Assembly: GCA_009702305.1 (NCBI GenBank)
Contig: WLIH01000181.1
Coordinates: 1 to 6,074 of the forward strand
From: Actinomycetota bacterium
GTDB lineage: Bacteria > Actinomycetota > Actinomycetes > Propionibacteriales > Nocardioidaceae
Direction: 5' to 3'
Length of the DNA stretch: 6,074 bases
A program made the position numbers and the translations under genes. The stretch's first letter is position 1. The number at the start of each line of letters is the position of its first letter. Of this stretch, positions 1 through 5,291 are shown piece after piece. Below the pieces are notes generated by a model. The model was not told where the DNA came from. It ran no database searches and saw only the letters and a list, made by a program, of their open reading frames with translations.

Positions 1-241
1 GGCGCGGGGTGCCGCCGGAGTGGCCGAAGCCGCGGTAGTCGAAGGTAAGCGCATCGAGACCGGCCGCGGCGAGCCCCTCAGCGAAGGGCACGAGGCCGGA
101 GTCCATGGTGCCGCCGAGGCCGTGAGCCATCACCACCGCCGGGCGACCGGCGGCGGTGGCGAGTCCGTCGTGGGCGGCCGGGACGTGCCAGCCGACGCAC
201 TCGACGCCGCCGGAGGTGAAGGTGATCTTGTCCAGTGTCAT
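1..241 (-). CDS. Alpha/beta hydrolase, N-terminal 80 residues (cut by window edge)
   Basis: This is the amino-terminal part of an alpha/beta-fold hydrolase; the rest lies beyond the left edge. The 80 visible residues start MTLDKITFTSGGVECVGWHV. They contain HGLGGT (residues 40-45), the usual oxyanion-hole loop after the first core strand, and DYRGFGHSGG (68-77), a conserved segment of the YcjY/dienelactone-hydrolase-like and S15-like hydrolases. The nucleophile elbow and the catalytic Asp and His are outside the window, so activity cannot be confirmed. The ATG at 241-239 overlaps the TGA of the TetR gene as ATGA, and GGGAGA (253-248) lies six bases upstream as a ribosome binding site, which together fix this start. 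It is the third gene of the monooxygenase operon. I infer that it cleaves an ester, lactone or similar product of the pathway; the family assignment is firm, the substrate is not known. Confidence 0.9.
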   Translation of the reverse strand, partial: MTLDKITFTSGGVECVGWHVPAAHDGLATAAGRPAVVMAHGLGGTMDSGLVPFAEGLAAAGLDALTFDYRGFGHSGGTPR

Positions 242-846
242 CGGTGGTCTCCCGTGGTGGTGGCGTAGATGGTGCGCAGCCAGATCACGACCACGCCCTC
301 GACGAGCTGGTCGCGGCTCAGAGCCCCTCCCTGGGCGAGCCGCTCCAGCATCCGGTCGTTGAGCTCGAGCAGCAGGCTGGCCAGGGTCGCGGCCTCGACC
401 CCGGCGGGGGCCCGTCCGGCAATCCGCTCGGCCTCGATCATCGCGGCGACGACCGGCACGAACGACTCGCGGTCGGCGTCCCACATCTCCCGCACCGCCG
501 GGCTGCTGGCGCGGGCGTCGTACATCGCGCGGTAGAGGTGCTCGTGGCGGTCCCAGGCGCCGAAGAGGCCGCGGACCATCGCCTCGACACGCTCACCGGG
601 AGGTCCCTCGCCGCCGAGCAGGTCGGCTGCGGCGAAGGACTCGTCGTACATCTCCTCCATGAGCGCAGCGACCGCGGCCGCCTTGTTCTCGAAGTAGAAG
701 TAGAACGCCGAGCGGGTGACGCCGGCGCGCCGCGAGATGTCGGCGATGTTGATCGAGTCGAGGCTGCCCTCGAGCAGCAGGTGGTCGAGGGACTCGAGCA
801 GCGCCGTGCGCCGGTGGTCGCCGCGCGGGGTGTCGGGGGTGCTCAC
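238..846 (-). CDS. TetR-family repressor, EthR-like
   Basis: This 202-residue protein is a TetR-type one-component regulator, expected to act as a ligand-released homodimeric repressor. Residues about 12-60 form the DNA-binding domain, with the helix-turn-helix at about 33-55 (ADISRRAGVTRSAFYFYF). The FYFYF segment is the one found in mycobacterial EthR. The ligand domain also resembles EthR: an Ala-Glu-Arg segment at 139-141, LNDR at 162-165 matching the EthR MNER region, and a carboxy terminus VVVIWLRTIYA (185-195) matching the EthR HIWVTSIYG end. The start is GTG (846-844), overlapping the monooxygenase stop as GTGA. No strong ribosome binding site precedes it, so translation is probably coupled to the upstream gene. 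Being in the operon and close to a palindromic promoter, it is likely an autoregulator of this operon and of the divergent dehydrogenase. The EthR resemblance was judged by eye from memory; the family call is firm, the ligand unknown. Confidence 0.92.
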   Translation of the reverse strand: MSTPDTPRGDHRRTALLESLDHLLLEGSLDSINIADISRRAGVTRSAFYFYFENKAAAVAALMEEMYDESFAAADLLGGEGPPGERVEAMVRGLFGAWDRHEHLYRAMYDARASSPAVREMWDADRESFVPVVAAMIEAERIAGRAPAGVEAATLASLLLELNDRMLERLAQGGALSRDQLVEGVVVIWLRTIYATTTGDHR

Positions 847-2171
847 CCGCGGGCTCGCTGCAGACCGGCCGGGATCTCCTTCGTGCGCAGGTTGTGCTCA
901 TAGACGAAGTAGTCCAGCTGCTGCGTGTGCCGCGGCCGGTCGAGGACGTGGCCGGTGTAGAGCTGCTGGTCGGCGAGGATCACGCGCTCCATCTCGGCGA
1001 CGTCGGGCAGCTGGTAGCGGCCGACGGCGTACGCACCCAACAACCGCGCCTGGGCCTCGACGAACGGGAACAGCGTCGGCGTCGACTGCGCGAAGCCCAT
1101 GAAGACCAGGTCGTCGATGCCGGGCTTGAACATGCGCTTGAAGAGCGGGATCGCGTTGTCGGGAGCGCTGATGAAGCTCTCGTCGAAGAAGGGGAAGGTG
1201 ATGTTGTAGCCGGTGGCGTAGACGATGATGTCGAAGTCGCTGGAGGTGCCGTCCTCGAAGTGGACGGTTTCGCCGTCCAGCCGGGAGACGTTGGGCTTCG
1301 GCTTCACGTCCCCGGAGGTGAGCCGCAGCGGCAGCTCGGCCGACTGCGTCGGGTGGGCCTCGAAGAACTTGTGGTTGGGCGCCGGCAGTCCGTAGAGCGT
1401 CGGGTCCGAGGCAGTGAGGAACTGCATCTTCTGGACCATCTTGCGCTGCCACGACAGCGGGATGTACGGGTTGGTCTTGTAGTTCATGTCGGCGGGCTTG
1501 CCGAACATCAGCTTCGGCACGATCCACGCGCTCGACCGCGTCGAGATCGTCACGGAGTTCTGCAACGACTTCTGCGAGAGCTCGACGGCGATGTCGGCGG
1601 CACTGTTGCCGATGCCGACCACCAGGATCCGCTTGCCGGTGAACTGCAGCGGCGTCTGCGGGTCGATGTAGTGGTGGGAGTGGATCGACTCGCCGGTGAA
1701 CTCGCCCGGGAAGTCCGCCATCCGCGGGTCCCAGTGGTGACCGTTGGCGACGACCAGCATGTCGAAGTGCCGCGTGGCACCCGCCTGGTCCTCGATCTCC
1801 CAGCCGCCCTCGGGCAGCCGCTCGGCGTGCTGCACGCCGTTCTCGAACTCGATGCGCTCCAGCAGGCCGAACGCGTCGGCGTAGGAGTCGAGGTAGGCCT
1901 TGATCTCGGTGTGGTGCGGGAAGTCGGGGTAGTCGTCGGGCATCGGGAAGTCCTTGAAGGACAGCTGGTGCTTCGACGTGTCGATGTGCAGCGACCGGTA
2001 GGCGCTGCTGTGGCCGTTGGGGTTGCCGAAGGCCCAGTTGCCGCCGATGCGATCCGAGGTCTCGAAACACGTGTAGGGCACGCCGTAGTCGCCCAGCATC
2101 TTGCCGGCGGTCAGACCACTGATGCCGGCGCCGATCACCGCGGTGGTGGGTCGGCGGATGGGTCCGGACAT
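843..2171 (-). CDS. Class B flavin-dependent monooxygenase (FMO type)
   Basis: This 442-residue cytosolic enzyme should use FAD, NADPH and O2 to oxygenate a small molecule. The FAD Rossmann motif GAGISG is at residues 14-19, followed by RIGGNWAFGN (41-50), the segment where FMOs and Baeyer-Villiger enzymes contact FAD. The family fingerprint FxGxxxHxxxY is complete at 158-168. The NADPH Rossmann motif GIGNSA is at 186-191 and the late ATGY motif at 319-322. Tyr at the end of the fingerprint is typical of FMOs; Baeyer-Villiger enzymes normally have Trp. Length also fits FMOs. I chose the ATG at 2171 because GAGGAG lies five bases upstream and the GAGISG fold then begins near the terminus; the upstream in-frame ATG at 2228 would put a basic, non-family extension across the promoter. 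First gene of a three-gene operon with the TetR regulator and hydrolase. Substrate unknown: ketone, amine, sulfide or fatty compound are all possible. Confidence 0.95.
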   Translation of the reverse strand: MSGPIRRPTTAVIGAGISGLTAGKMLGDYGVPYTCFETSDRIGGNWAFGNPNGHSSAYRSLHIDTSKHQLSFKDFPMPDDYPDFPHHTEIKAYLDSYADAFGLLERIEFENGVQHAERLPEGGWEIEDQAGATRHFDMLVVANGHHWDPRMADFPGEFTGESIHSHHYIDPQTPLQFTGKRILVVGIGNSAADIAVELSQKSLQNSVTISTRSSAWIVPKLMFGKPADMNYKTNPYIPLSWQRKMVQKMQFLTASDPTLYGLPAPNHKFFEAHPTQSAELPLRLTSGDVKPKPNVSRLDGETVHFEDGTSSDFDIIVYATGYNITFPFFDESFISAPDNAIPLFKRMFKPGIDDLVFMGFAQSTPTLFPFVEAQARLLGAYAVGRYQLPDVAEMERVILADQQLYTGHVLDRPRHTQQLDYFVYEHNLRTKEIPAGLQRARG

Positions 2172-2176
2172 GCGCG

Positions 2177-2182
2177 CTCCTC
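2177..2182 (-). promoter_or_regulatory. Ribosome binding site of the monooxygenase gene
   Basis: GAGGAG, read on the minus strand, lies five bases before the ATG at 2171-2169. It is a strong match to the anti-Shine-Dalgarno sequence at ideal spacing. It decides the start codon in favour of 2171 over the in-frame ATG at 2228. Confidence 0.85.
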
Positions 2183-2206
2183 TTGTGGTCCGACGTGATG
2201 CACGGC

Positions 2207-2235
2207 ACGCTAGACGCGTAATTGACACGCGTCAA
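2207..2235 (-). promoter_or_regulatory. Sigma70-type promoter of the monooxygenase-TetR-hydrolase operon
   Basis: Reading leftwards, a -35 box TTGACG (2235-2230) is followed by a 17-base spacer and a -10 box TAGCGT (2212-2207). This fits the actinobacterial housekeeping pattern TTGAC-N17/18-TAnnnT. Transcription should begin near 2200, giving a leader of about 29 bases that contains the GAGGAG ribosome binding site. The -35 box and part of the spacer lie inside inverted repeats, so a bound repressor would block RNA polymerase. This was read by eye without scoring. Confidence 0.72.
2213..2235. promoter_or_regulatory. Candidate TetR operator: two overlapping inverted repeats
   Basis: Two nested symmetries occupy this stretch. 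TTGACACGCGTCAA (2222-2235) is a 14-base palindrome with one mismatched pair. GACGCGT-N7-ACGCGTC (2213-2233) is a perfect 7-base inverted repeat. They cover the -35 box and spacer of the leftward operon promoter and end 15 bases before the start codon of the divergent dehydrogenase. TetR proteins bind such palindromes, and the only regulator encoded nearby is the EthR-like protein, so I infer that this is its operator and that it controls both directions. The ligand and the exact protected region cannot be read from sequence. Confidence 0.6.
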
Positions 2236-2249
2236 CTGAGGGAGTGGGC

Positions 2250-2975
2250 ATGGAGCGGACCGCAGTCGTCATCGGTGGAGCATCCGGGATCGGGGCCGCG
2301 GCGGTGACCGCGCTGCGGGCCGAGGGGTACGCCGTCACGGTCGCCGACCTGGTCGCCACCGACGATGTGGTGGCCGTCGACGTCGTCGACGAGGCGTCGG
2401 TCGTGGCGCTCTTCGAGGGCGTCCTCGCCGACGCCGGCCGGCTCGACGTGGTCGTCAACACGGCCGGCGTCAGCACCCTGGGCCTGCTGAGCGAGCTCGC
2501 GGTCGACGAGTGGCGCCGCGTGGTCGACGTCTGCCTGACCGGGTCGTTCGTCGTGATCAAGCACGCCGGCCAGCGGATGGGGCCCGGTGGGTCGATCACC
2601 TCGCTGTCCTCCCTCAACGCCCGCCAGCCAGGGCGCGGCATGGGGCCCTACTGCGCGGCGAAGGCCGGGCTCTCGATGCTGACCGAGGTCGCCGCGCTCG
2701 AGCTCGCCGCCGCGGGCATCCGCGTCAACGCGATCGCGCCCGGACTGGTGGTGACTCCGCTGACGGCGCCGGCCATGGACATCCCGGGCATCGAGGCCGA
2801 CTACCTCGCCAACACCCCGCTCGGGCGCTCGGGCACCGTCGAGGAGATCGCCGAGGCGATCGTCTACGTGACCCGCGCGGGCTGGCTCACCGGCGAGACC
2901 CTCGACCTCAACGGCGGCGCCCACCTGATGCGCTACCCCGATCTGCACGGGCACGTGATGGCCGCCTTCGGCTGA
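2250..2975 (+). CDS. Short-chain dehydrogenase/reductase (classical SDR)
   Basis: This 241-residue Rossmann-fold oxidoreductase interconverts an alcohol and a ketone or aldehyde. The cofactor motif GGASGIG is at residues 9-15. Asp33 at the end of the second strand (VTVADLV) suggests NAD(H) rather than NADP(H). NTAG (70-73) replaces the usual NNAG. The catalytic Ser121, Tyr134 and Lys138 (YCAAK) have normal spacing. The tetrad Asn usually found in the VNLTG-like segment appears to be Cys95 (VDVCLTG). The late RVNAIAPG segment (158-165) and NGG (221-223) are standard. The ATG at 2250 is preferred over GTG at 2244 because GAGGGAG (2238-2244) lies five bases before it. The gene is divergent from the monooxygenase operon across a 78-base region holding the palindromes; I saw no convincing rightward -10 box. 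Co-regulation with the monooxygenase is an inference from position. Substrate unknown. Confidence 0.95.
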   Translation: MERTAVVIGGASGIGAAAVTALRAEGYAVTVADLVATDDVVAVDVVDEASVVALFEGVLADAGRLDVVVNTAGVSTLGLLSELAVDEWRRVVDVCLTGSFVVIKHAGQRMGPGGSITSLSSLNARQPGRGMGPYCAAKAGLSMLTEVAALELAAAGIRVNAIAPGLVVTPLTAPAMDIPGIEADYLANTPLGRSGTVEEIAEAIVYVTRAGWLTGETLDLNGGAHLMRYPDLHGHVMAAFG

Positions 2976-3004
2976 GCCGTGATCGGCGCTCGCCGCCCGC
3001 GCCG

Positions 3005-3018
3005 TAGGCTCGAGCGCG
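3005..3018 (+). promoter_or_regulatory. Candidate leaderless promoter of the M1 peptidase gene
   Basis: A -10 box TAGGCT (3005-3010) is followed by exactly seven bases and then GTG at 3018. That spacing would put the transcription start on or next to the start codon, the layout of leaderless mRNAs that are common in actinobacteria. No clear -35 box lies 17-18 bases upstream, which is often so for such promoters. No ribosome binding site precedes either GTG 3018 or ATG 3024, consistent with leaderless translation. Confidence 0.55.
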
Positions 3019-4433
3019 TGCCGATGACCTTGCGCCGTGCCACCCTCGCCCTGACCGCCTCCGCCGTCCTCGCCGCCGGGCTGACGGCGGGCCCCTCCGC
3101 GCTCTCCCAGACCGCGGACGCGCCGGCGACGACCGCCCGCCGCGGCCCCGACACGCTCTTCCCGCTGCAGGGCAACGCCGGCTACGACGTGCGCTCCTAC
3201 GACGTCTCGATGGACTACGCGCCCCTGACCAACCTCGCCGACGCGGCGGTGACGATCCGGGCCACGGCGCGCAAGCGGCTGACCAGCTTCCACCTCGACT
3301 TCGCCGGCCCGACGATCAGCACCGTGGTCGTGGGCGGACGTCCGGCGGCGTACCGCCGCGACGGCGACGAGCTGATCGTCACCCCCGCGACCGCCGTGCC
3401 TCAGGGTCGGTTCACCACCGTCGTCACCTACTCGGGCGAGCCGCCGGAGTACACCGACGCCGACGGCAGCACCGAGGGCTGGGTGCGCACGACCGACGGC
3501 GCGGTCGCGCTCGGCGAGCCGGTCGGGGCGATGACCTGGCTGCCGTCCAACAACACGCCCGCCGACAAGGCGACCTACACCTACCGGATCAGCGTCCCGA
3601 ACAGCTACGAGGTCGCCGCCAACGGCGACCTGGTCTCGCGCGACACGGTCGGCTCGTCGACGACCTGGACCTGGCGCTCGAGCGACCCGATGTCGACGTA
3701 CCTCGCGATGATCGCGATCGGCCAGTTCACGATGACCACCGCCGAGACCACCTCGATCGACGGCCGCACGATCCCGATCTGGTCCTTCGAGGACGTGCCG
3801 ACCGGGGCAGCGGCCAGCGCGAAGGCCCTGCTGCCCGAGGTGCTCGCCTTCGAGGAGAAGCACTTCGGCCCCTACCCGTTCACCTCGACCGGCCTGGTCG
3901 TCGACAACGCCATGGTCGGCTACGCCCTCGAGACGCAGTCGCGGCCCTTCTACCCGCCGGGCGGCGCCGACGACCTCACGGTCGTGCACGAGATGGCGCA
4001 CCAGTGGTACGGCGACTCGGTGACGCTGCGCGACTGGCACGACATCTGGCTGGCTGAGGGCTTCGCGACCTATGCGGAGTGGATGTGGGACGGCGCCCAC
4101 GGCGGCGACACGCCCCGCCAGCACTTCGACGACCTCTACGCGACCCCCGAGAGCGGTGCCCTGTGGCGCCCGGCGCCGCGCAAGTTCACCGACTCCGCCG
4201 ACCTGTTCGGCAGCCCGGTCTACAACCGCGGGGCGATGACGCTGCAGGCGCTGCGGATGCGGATCGGCAACGCCGACTTCGCGACCTTCCTCAAGGCGTG
4301 GGCACGCGCCCACCGCCACGGCTCGGCCTCGACGGCCGACCTGGTGCGACTCGCCGAGAAGGTCTCCGGCCAGGAGCTCAGCCCGCTCTTCCGGACCTGG
4401 CTCGACGTGGCCGGCAAGCCGAAGGGCTACTGA
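3018..4433 (+). CDS. Secreted M1-family zinc metallopeptidase, short form
   Basis: This 471-residue protein is a gluzincin peptidase predicted to be exported. A basic start (TLRR) is followed by a hydrophobic stretch (about residues 8-24) and a likely signal peptidase site near 30. An M1-type beta domain comes next. HEMAH (324-328) and Glu347 give the exact HExxH-(18)-E zinc signature, with Glu325 as general base. Tyr402 (YNRGAMTLQ) matches the transition-state Tyr. The exopeptidase loop GxMEN appears as GYALE (301-305), keeping Glu305 but not the Met-Glu-Asn core. It stops after the catalytic and a short helical part, so the large carboxy-terminal domain of full aminopeptidases is absent. 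It follows the dehydrogenase by 42 bases but probably has its own promoter. I chose GTG 3018 from the -10 box; ATG 3024 is possible, while GTG 2979 would add an arginine-rich prefix. It probably trims amino-terminal residues from extracellular peptides; specificity is unknown. Confidence 0.93.
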   Translation: MPMTLRRATLALTASAVLAAGLTAGPSALSQTADAPATTARRGPDTLFPLQGNAGYDVRSYDVSMDYAPLTNLADAAVTIRATARKRLTSFHLDFAGPTISTVVVGGRPAAYRRDGDELIVTPATAVPQGRFTTVVTYSGEPPEYTDADGSTEGWVRTTDGAVALGEPVGAMTWLPSNNTPADKATYTYRISVPNSYEVAANGDLVSRDTVGSSTTWTWRSSDPMSTYLAMIAIGQFTMTTAETTSIDGRTIPIWSFEDVPTGAAASAKALLPEVLAFEEKHFGPYPFTSTGLVVDNAMVGYALETQSRPFYPPGGADDLTVVHEMAHQWYGDSVTLRDWHDIWLAEGFATYAEWMWDGAHGGDTPRQHFDDLYATPESGALWRPAPRKFTDSADLFGSPVYNRGAMTLQALRMRIGNADFATFLKAWARAHRHGSASTADLVRLAEKVSGQELSPLFRTWLDVAGKPKGY

Positions 4434-5239
4434 GCCACGGCGTACGACGTCGCCGGCTTGAGCCGCTCGTCGGCGCAGCTCTGGCGACGCGCGACGGTCG
4501 TCGCGCTCATCGTGAGCTCGACGACCGCGCCGTCGGCTCGCAGCTGCACCACGTCGCCCTCGACCGCGACCAGCTCCACCTCGGCGAGGTCGAGCAGCTG
4601 GTGGACCGAGCGCAGGTGCAGGTCGGCGACCTGGGCCGCGGCCGGCCAGCCTGCTCGCCCGCGGCAGTGCTCGAGGGGGACCTCGTCGACCGCCAGCTCC
4701 TCGACCGCGGCGAGCGCCGTGGCCGGGTCGAGGCGACCGAGGGCGATGCCGCTCGGCAGCGCGAGCAGGGTGGCGGAGAACCGGTGCCCGCCGAGGTGGG
4801 TGGTCTCCCAGGTCGCCTCCGGCCACCGCCGGGCGAGCGCCGCGGTGACCGGTCGACCGAGCTCGGCGCAGCAGACGTCGCGGCGGCCGTTGGTGCACAC
4901 CAGCCACAGCGGCTCGTCGTAGGCCGACCACGAGACCTCGCCGGCGAGCTCGGCCACGTCGTCGACCAGGGCCGTGCGGACCTCCGGTCGTCCGGCCAGC
5001 GACGCGTGGAAGACCCGGATGCCGGGACCCGAGGCCCCGCCGTGGCGACGGATCAGCTGCACCCGGGCGCCGGCCAGCTCGGGCGGCAGGTCCGGCAGGC
5101 CGGCCTCCGAGGGCGCGTCGCGCGACCACGGCCCGGGCTGCTCGACGAACAGCCACTCGGTGTCGGTCGGCGCCGTGCCGGCCAGCGGCTCCGCGTCGGC
5201 CTGGCTCGCAGGGGTGCACCGGAAGTCCATGGCGTCCAT
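4427..5239 (-). CDS. Sucrase/ferredoxin-like protein (thioredoxin-like [2Fe-2S])
   Basis: This 270-residue protein belongs to the sucrase/ferredoxin-like family, cytosolic thioredoxin-like iron-sulfur proteins; the 'sucrase' name is historical and no sugar enzyme is implied. Landmarks are an amino-terminal Cys8, the core VCTNGRRDVCCAELGRP (114-130), the segment WETTHLGGHRF (144-154) and a late Cys255 (QSCADE). Cys115 and Cys124 are nine residues apart and His148 and His152 four apart, matching, as I recall, the two-Cys two-His cluster ligands of yeast Apd1/Aim32. Electron transfer or redox sensing is therefore an inference; the bacterial role is unknown. The start could be ATG 5239 or ATG 5230, and neither has a good ribosome binding site. 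It follows the LuxR-type gene by 40 bases in the same direction and may be co-transcribed. Its TAG stop lies inside the end of the peptidase gene, a seven-base convergent overlap. Confidence 0.92.
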   Translation of the reverse strand: MDAMDFRCTPASQADAEPLAGTAPTDTEWLFVEQPGPWSRDAPSEAGLPDLPPELAGARVQLIRRHGGASGPGIRVFHASLAGRPEVRTALVDDVAELAGEVSWSAYDEPLWLVCTNGRRDVCCAELGRPVTAALARRWPEATWETTHLGGHRFSATLLALPSGIALGRLDPATALAAVEELAVDEVPLEHCRGRAGWPAAAQVADLHLRSVHQLLDLAEVELVAVEGDVVQLRADGAVVELTMSATTVARRQSCADERLKPATSYAVAQ

Positions 5240-5269
5240 GCAACCACTCGACCGGGACCGGCCGGGACC

Positions 5270-5291
5270 CAGCCGGGGATCAGCCGGGGAT
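5270..5291. repeat. 11-base tandem duplication at the LuxR-type gene's stop codon
   Basis: CAGCCGGGGAT occurs twice back to back (5270-5280 and 5281-5291). The stop codon TGA (5282-5280) spans the junction. A related short direct repeat, CCGGGACC, sits at 5252-5259 and 5262-5269. There is no loop or T-tract that would make this a terminator. It looks like slippage in GC-rich DNA. Confidence 0.7.

Noticed and set aside
894..2198. A 434-codon plus-strand frame antisense to the monooxygenase
   Set aside because: No recognisable motif; composition (Val, Asp, Gly, Arg, Leu) is that of an antisense shadow of a GC-rich gene, and the monooxygenase on the other strand has all family motifs.
2219..2227. 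TAATTG or TTGACA on the plus strand as promoter boxes for the dehydrogenase
   Set aside because: TTGACA (2222-2227) has no room for a -10 box before the start codon, and TAATTG lacks the final T and a matching -35 box. The rightward promoter remains unidentified.
2172..2228. Upstream ATG at 2228 as start of the monooxygenase
   Set aside because: It would add 19 basic residues not typical of the family and overlap the promoter -10 box; the ATG at 2171 has an ideal ribosome binding site.
2232..5243. A 1003-codon open frame on the minus strand across the dehydrogenase, peptidase and sucrase/ferredoxin-like genes
   Set aside because: Its translation is low-complexity Arg/Gly/His/Val-rich with no domain. 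It runs antisense to two genes with intact catalytic motifs and out of frame with a third. Long antisense frames are expected in DNA with such G/C third-position bias.
5240..5279. Terminator between the LuxR-type gene and the sucrase/ferredoxin-like gene
   Set aside because: The region is GC-rich with short direct repeats, but I found no stem with a proper loop and no T-tract, so read-through seems more likely.
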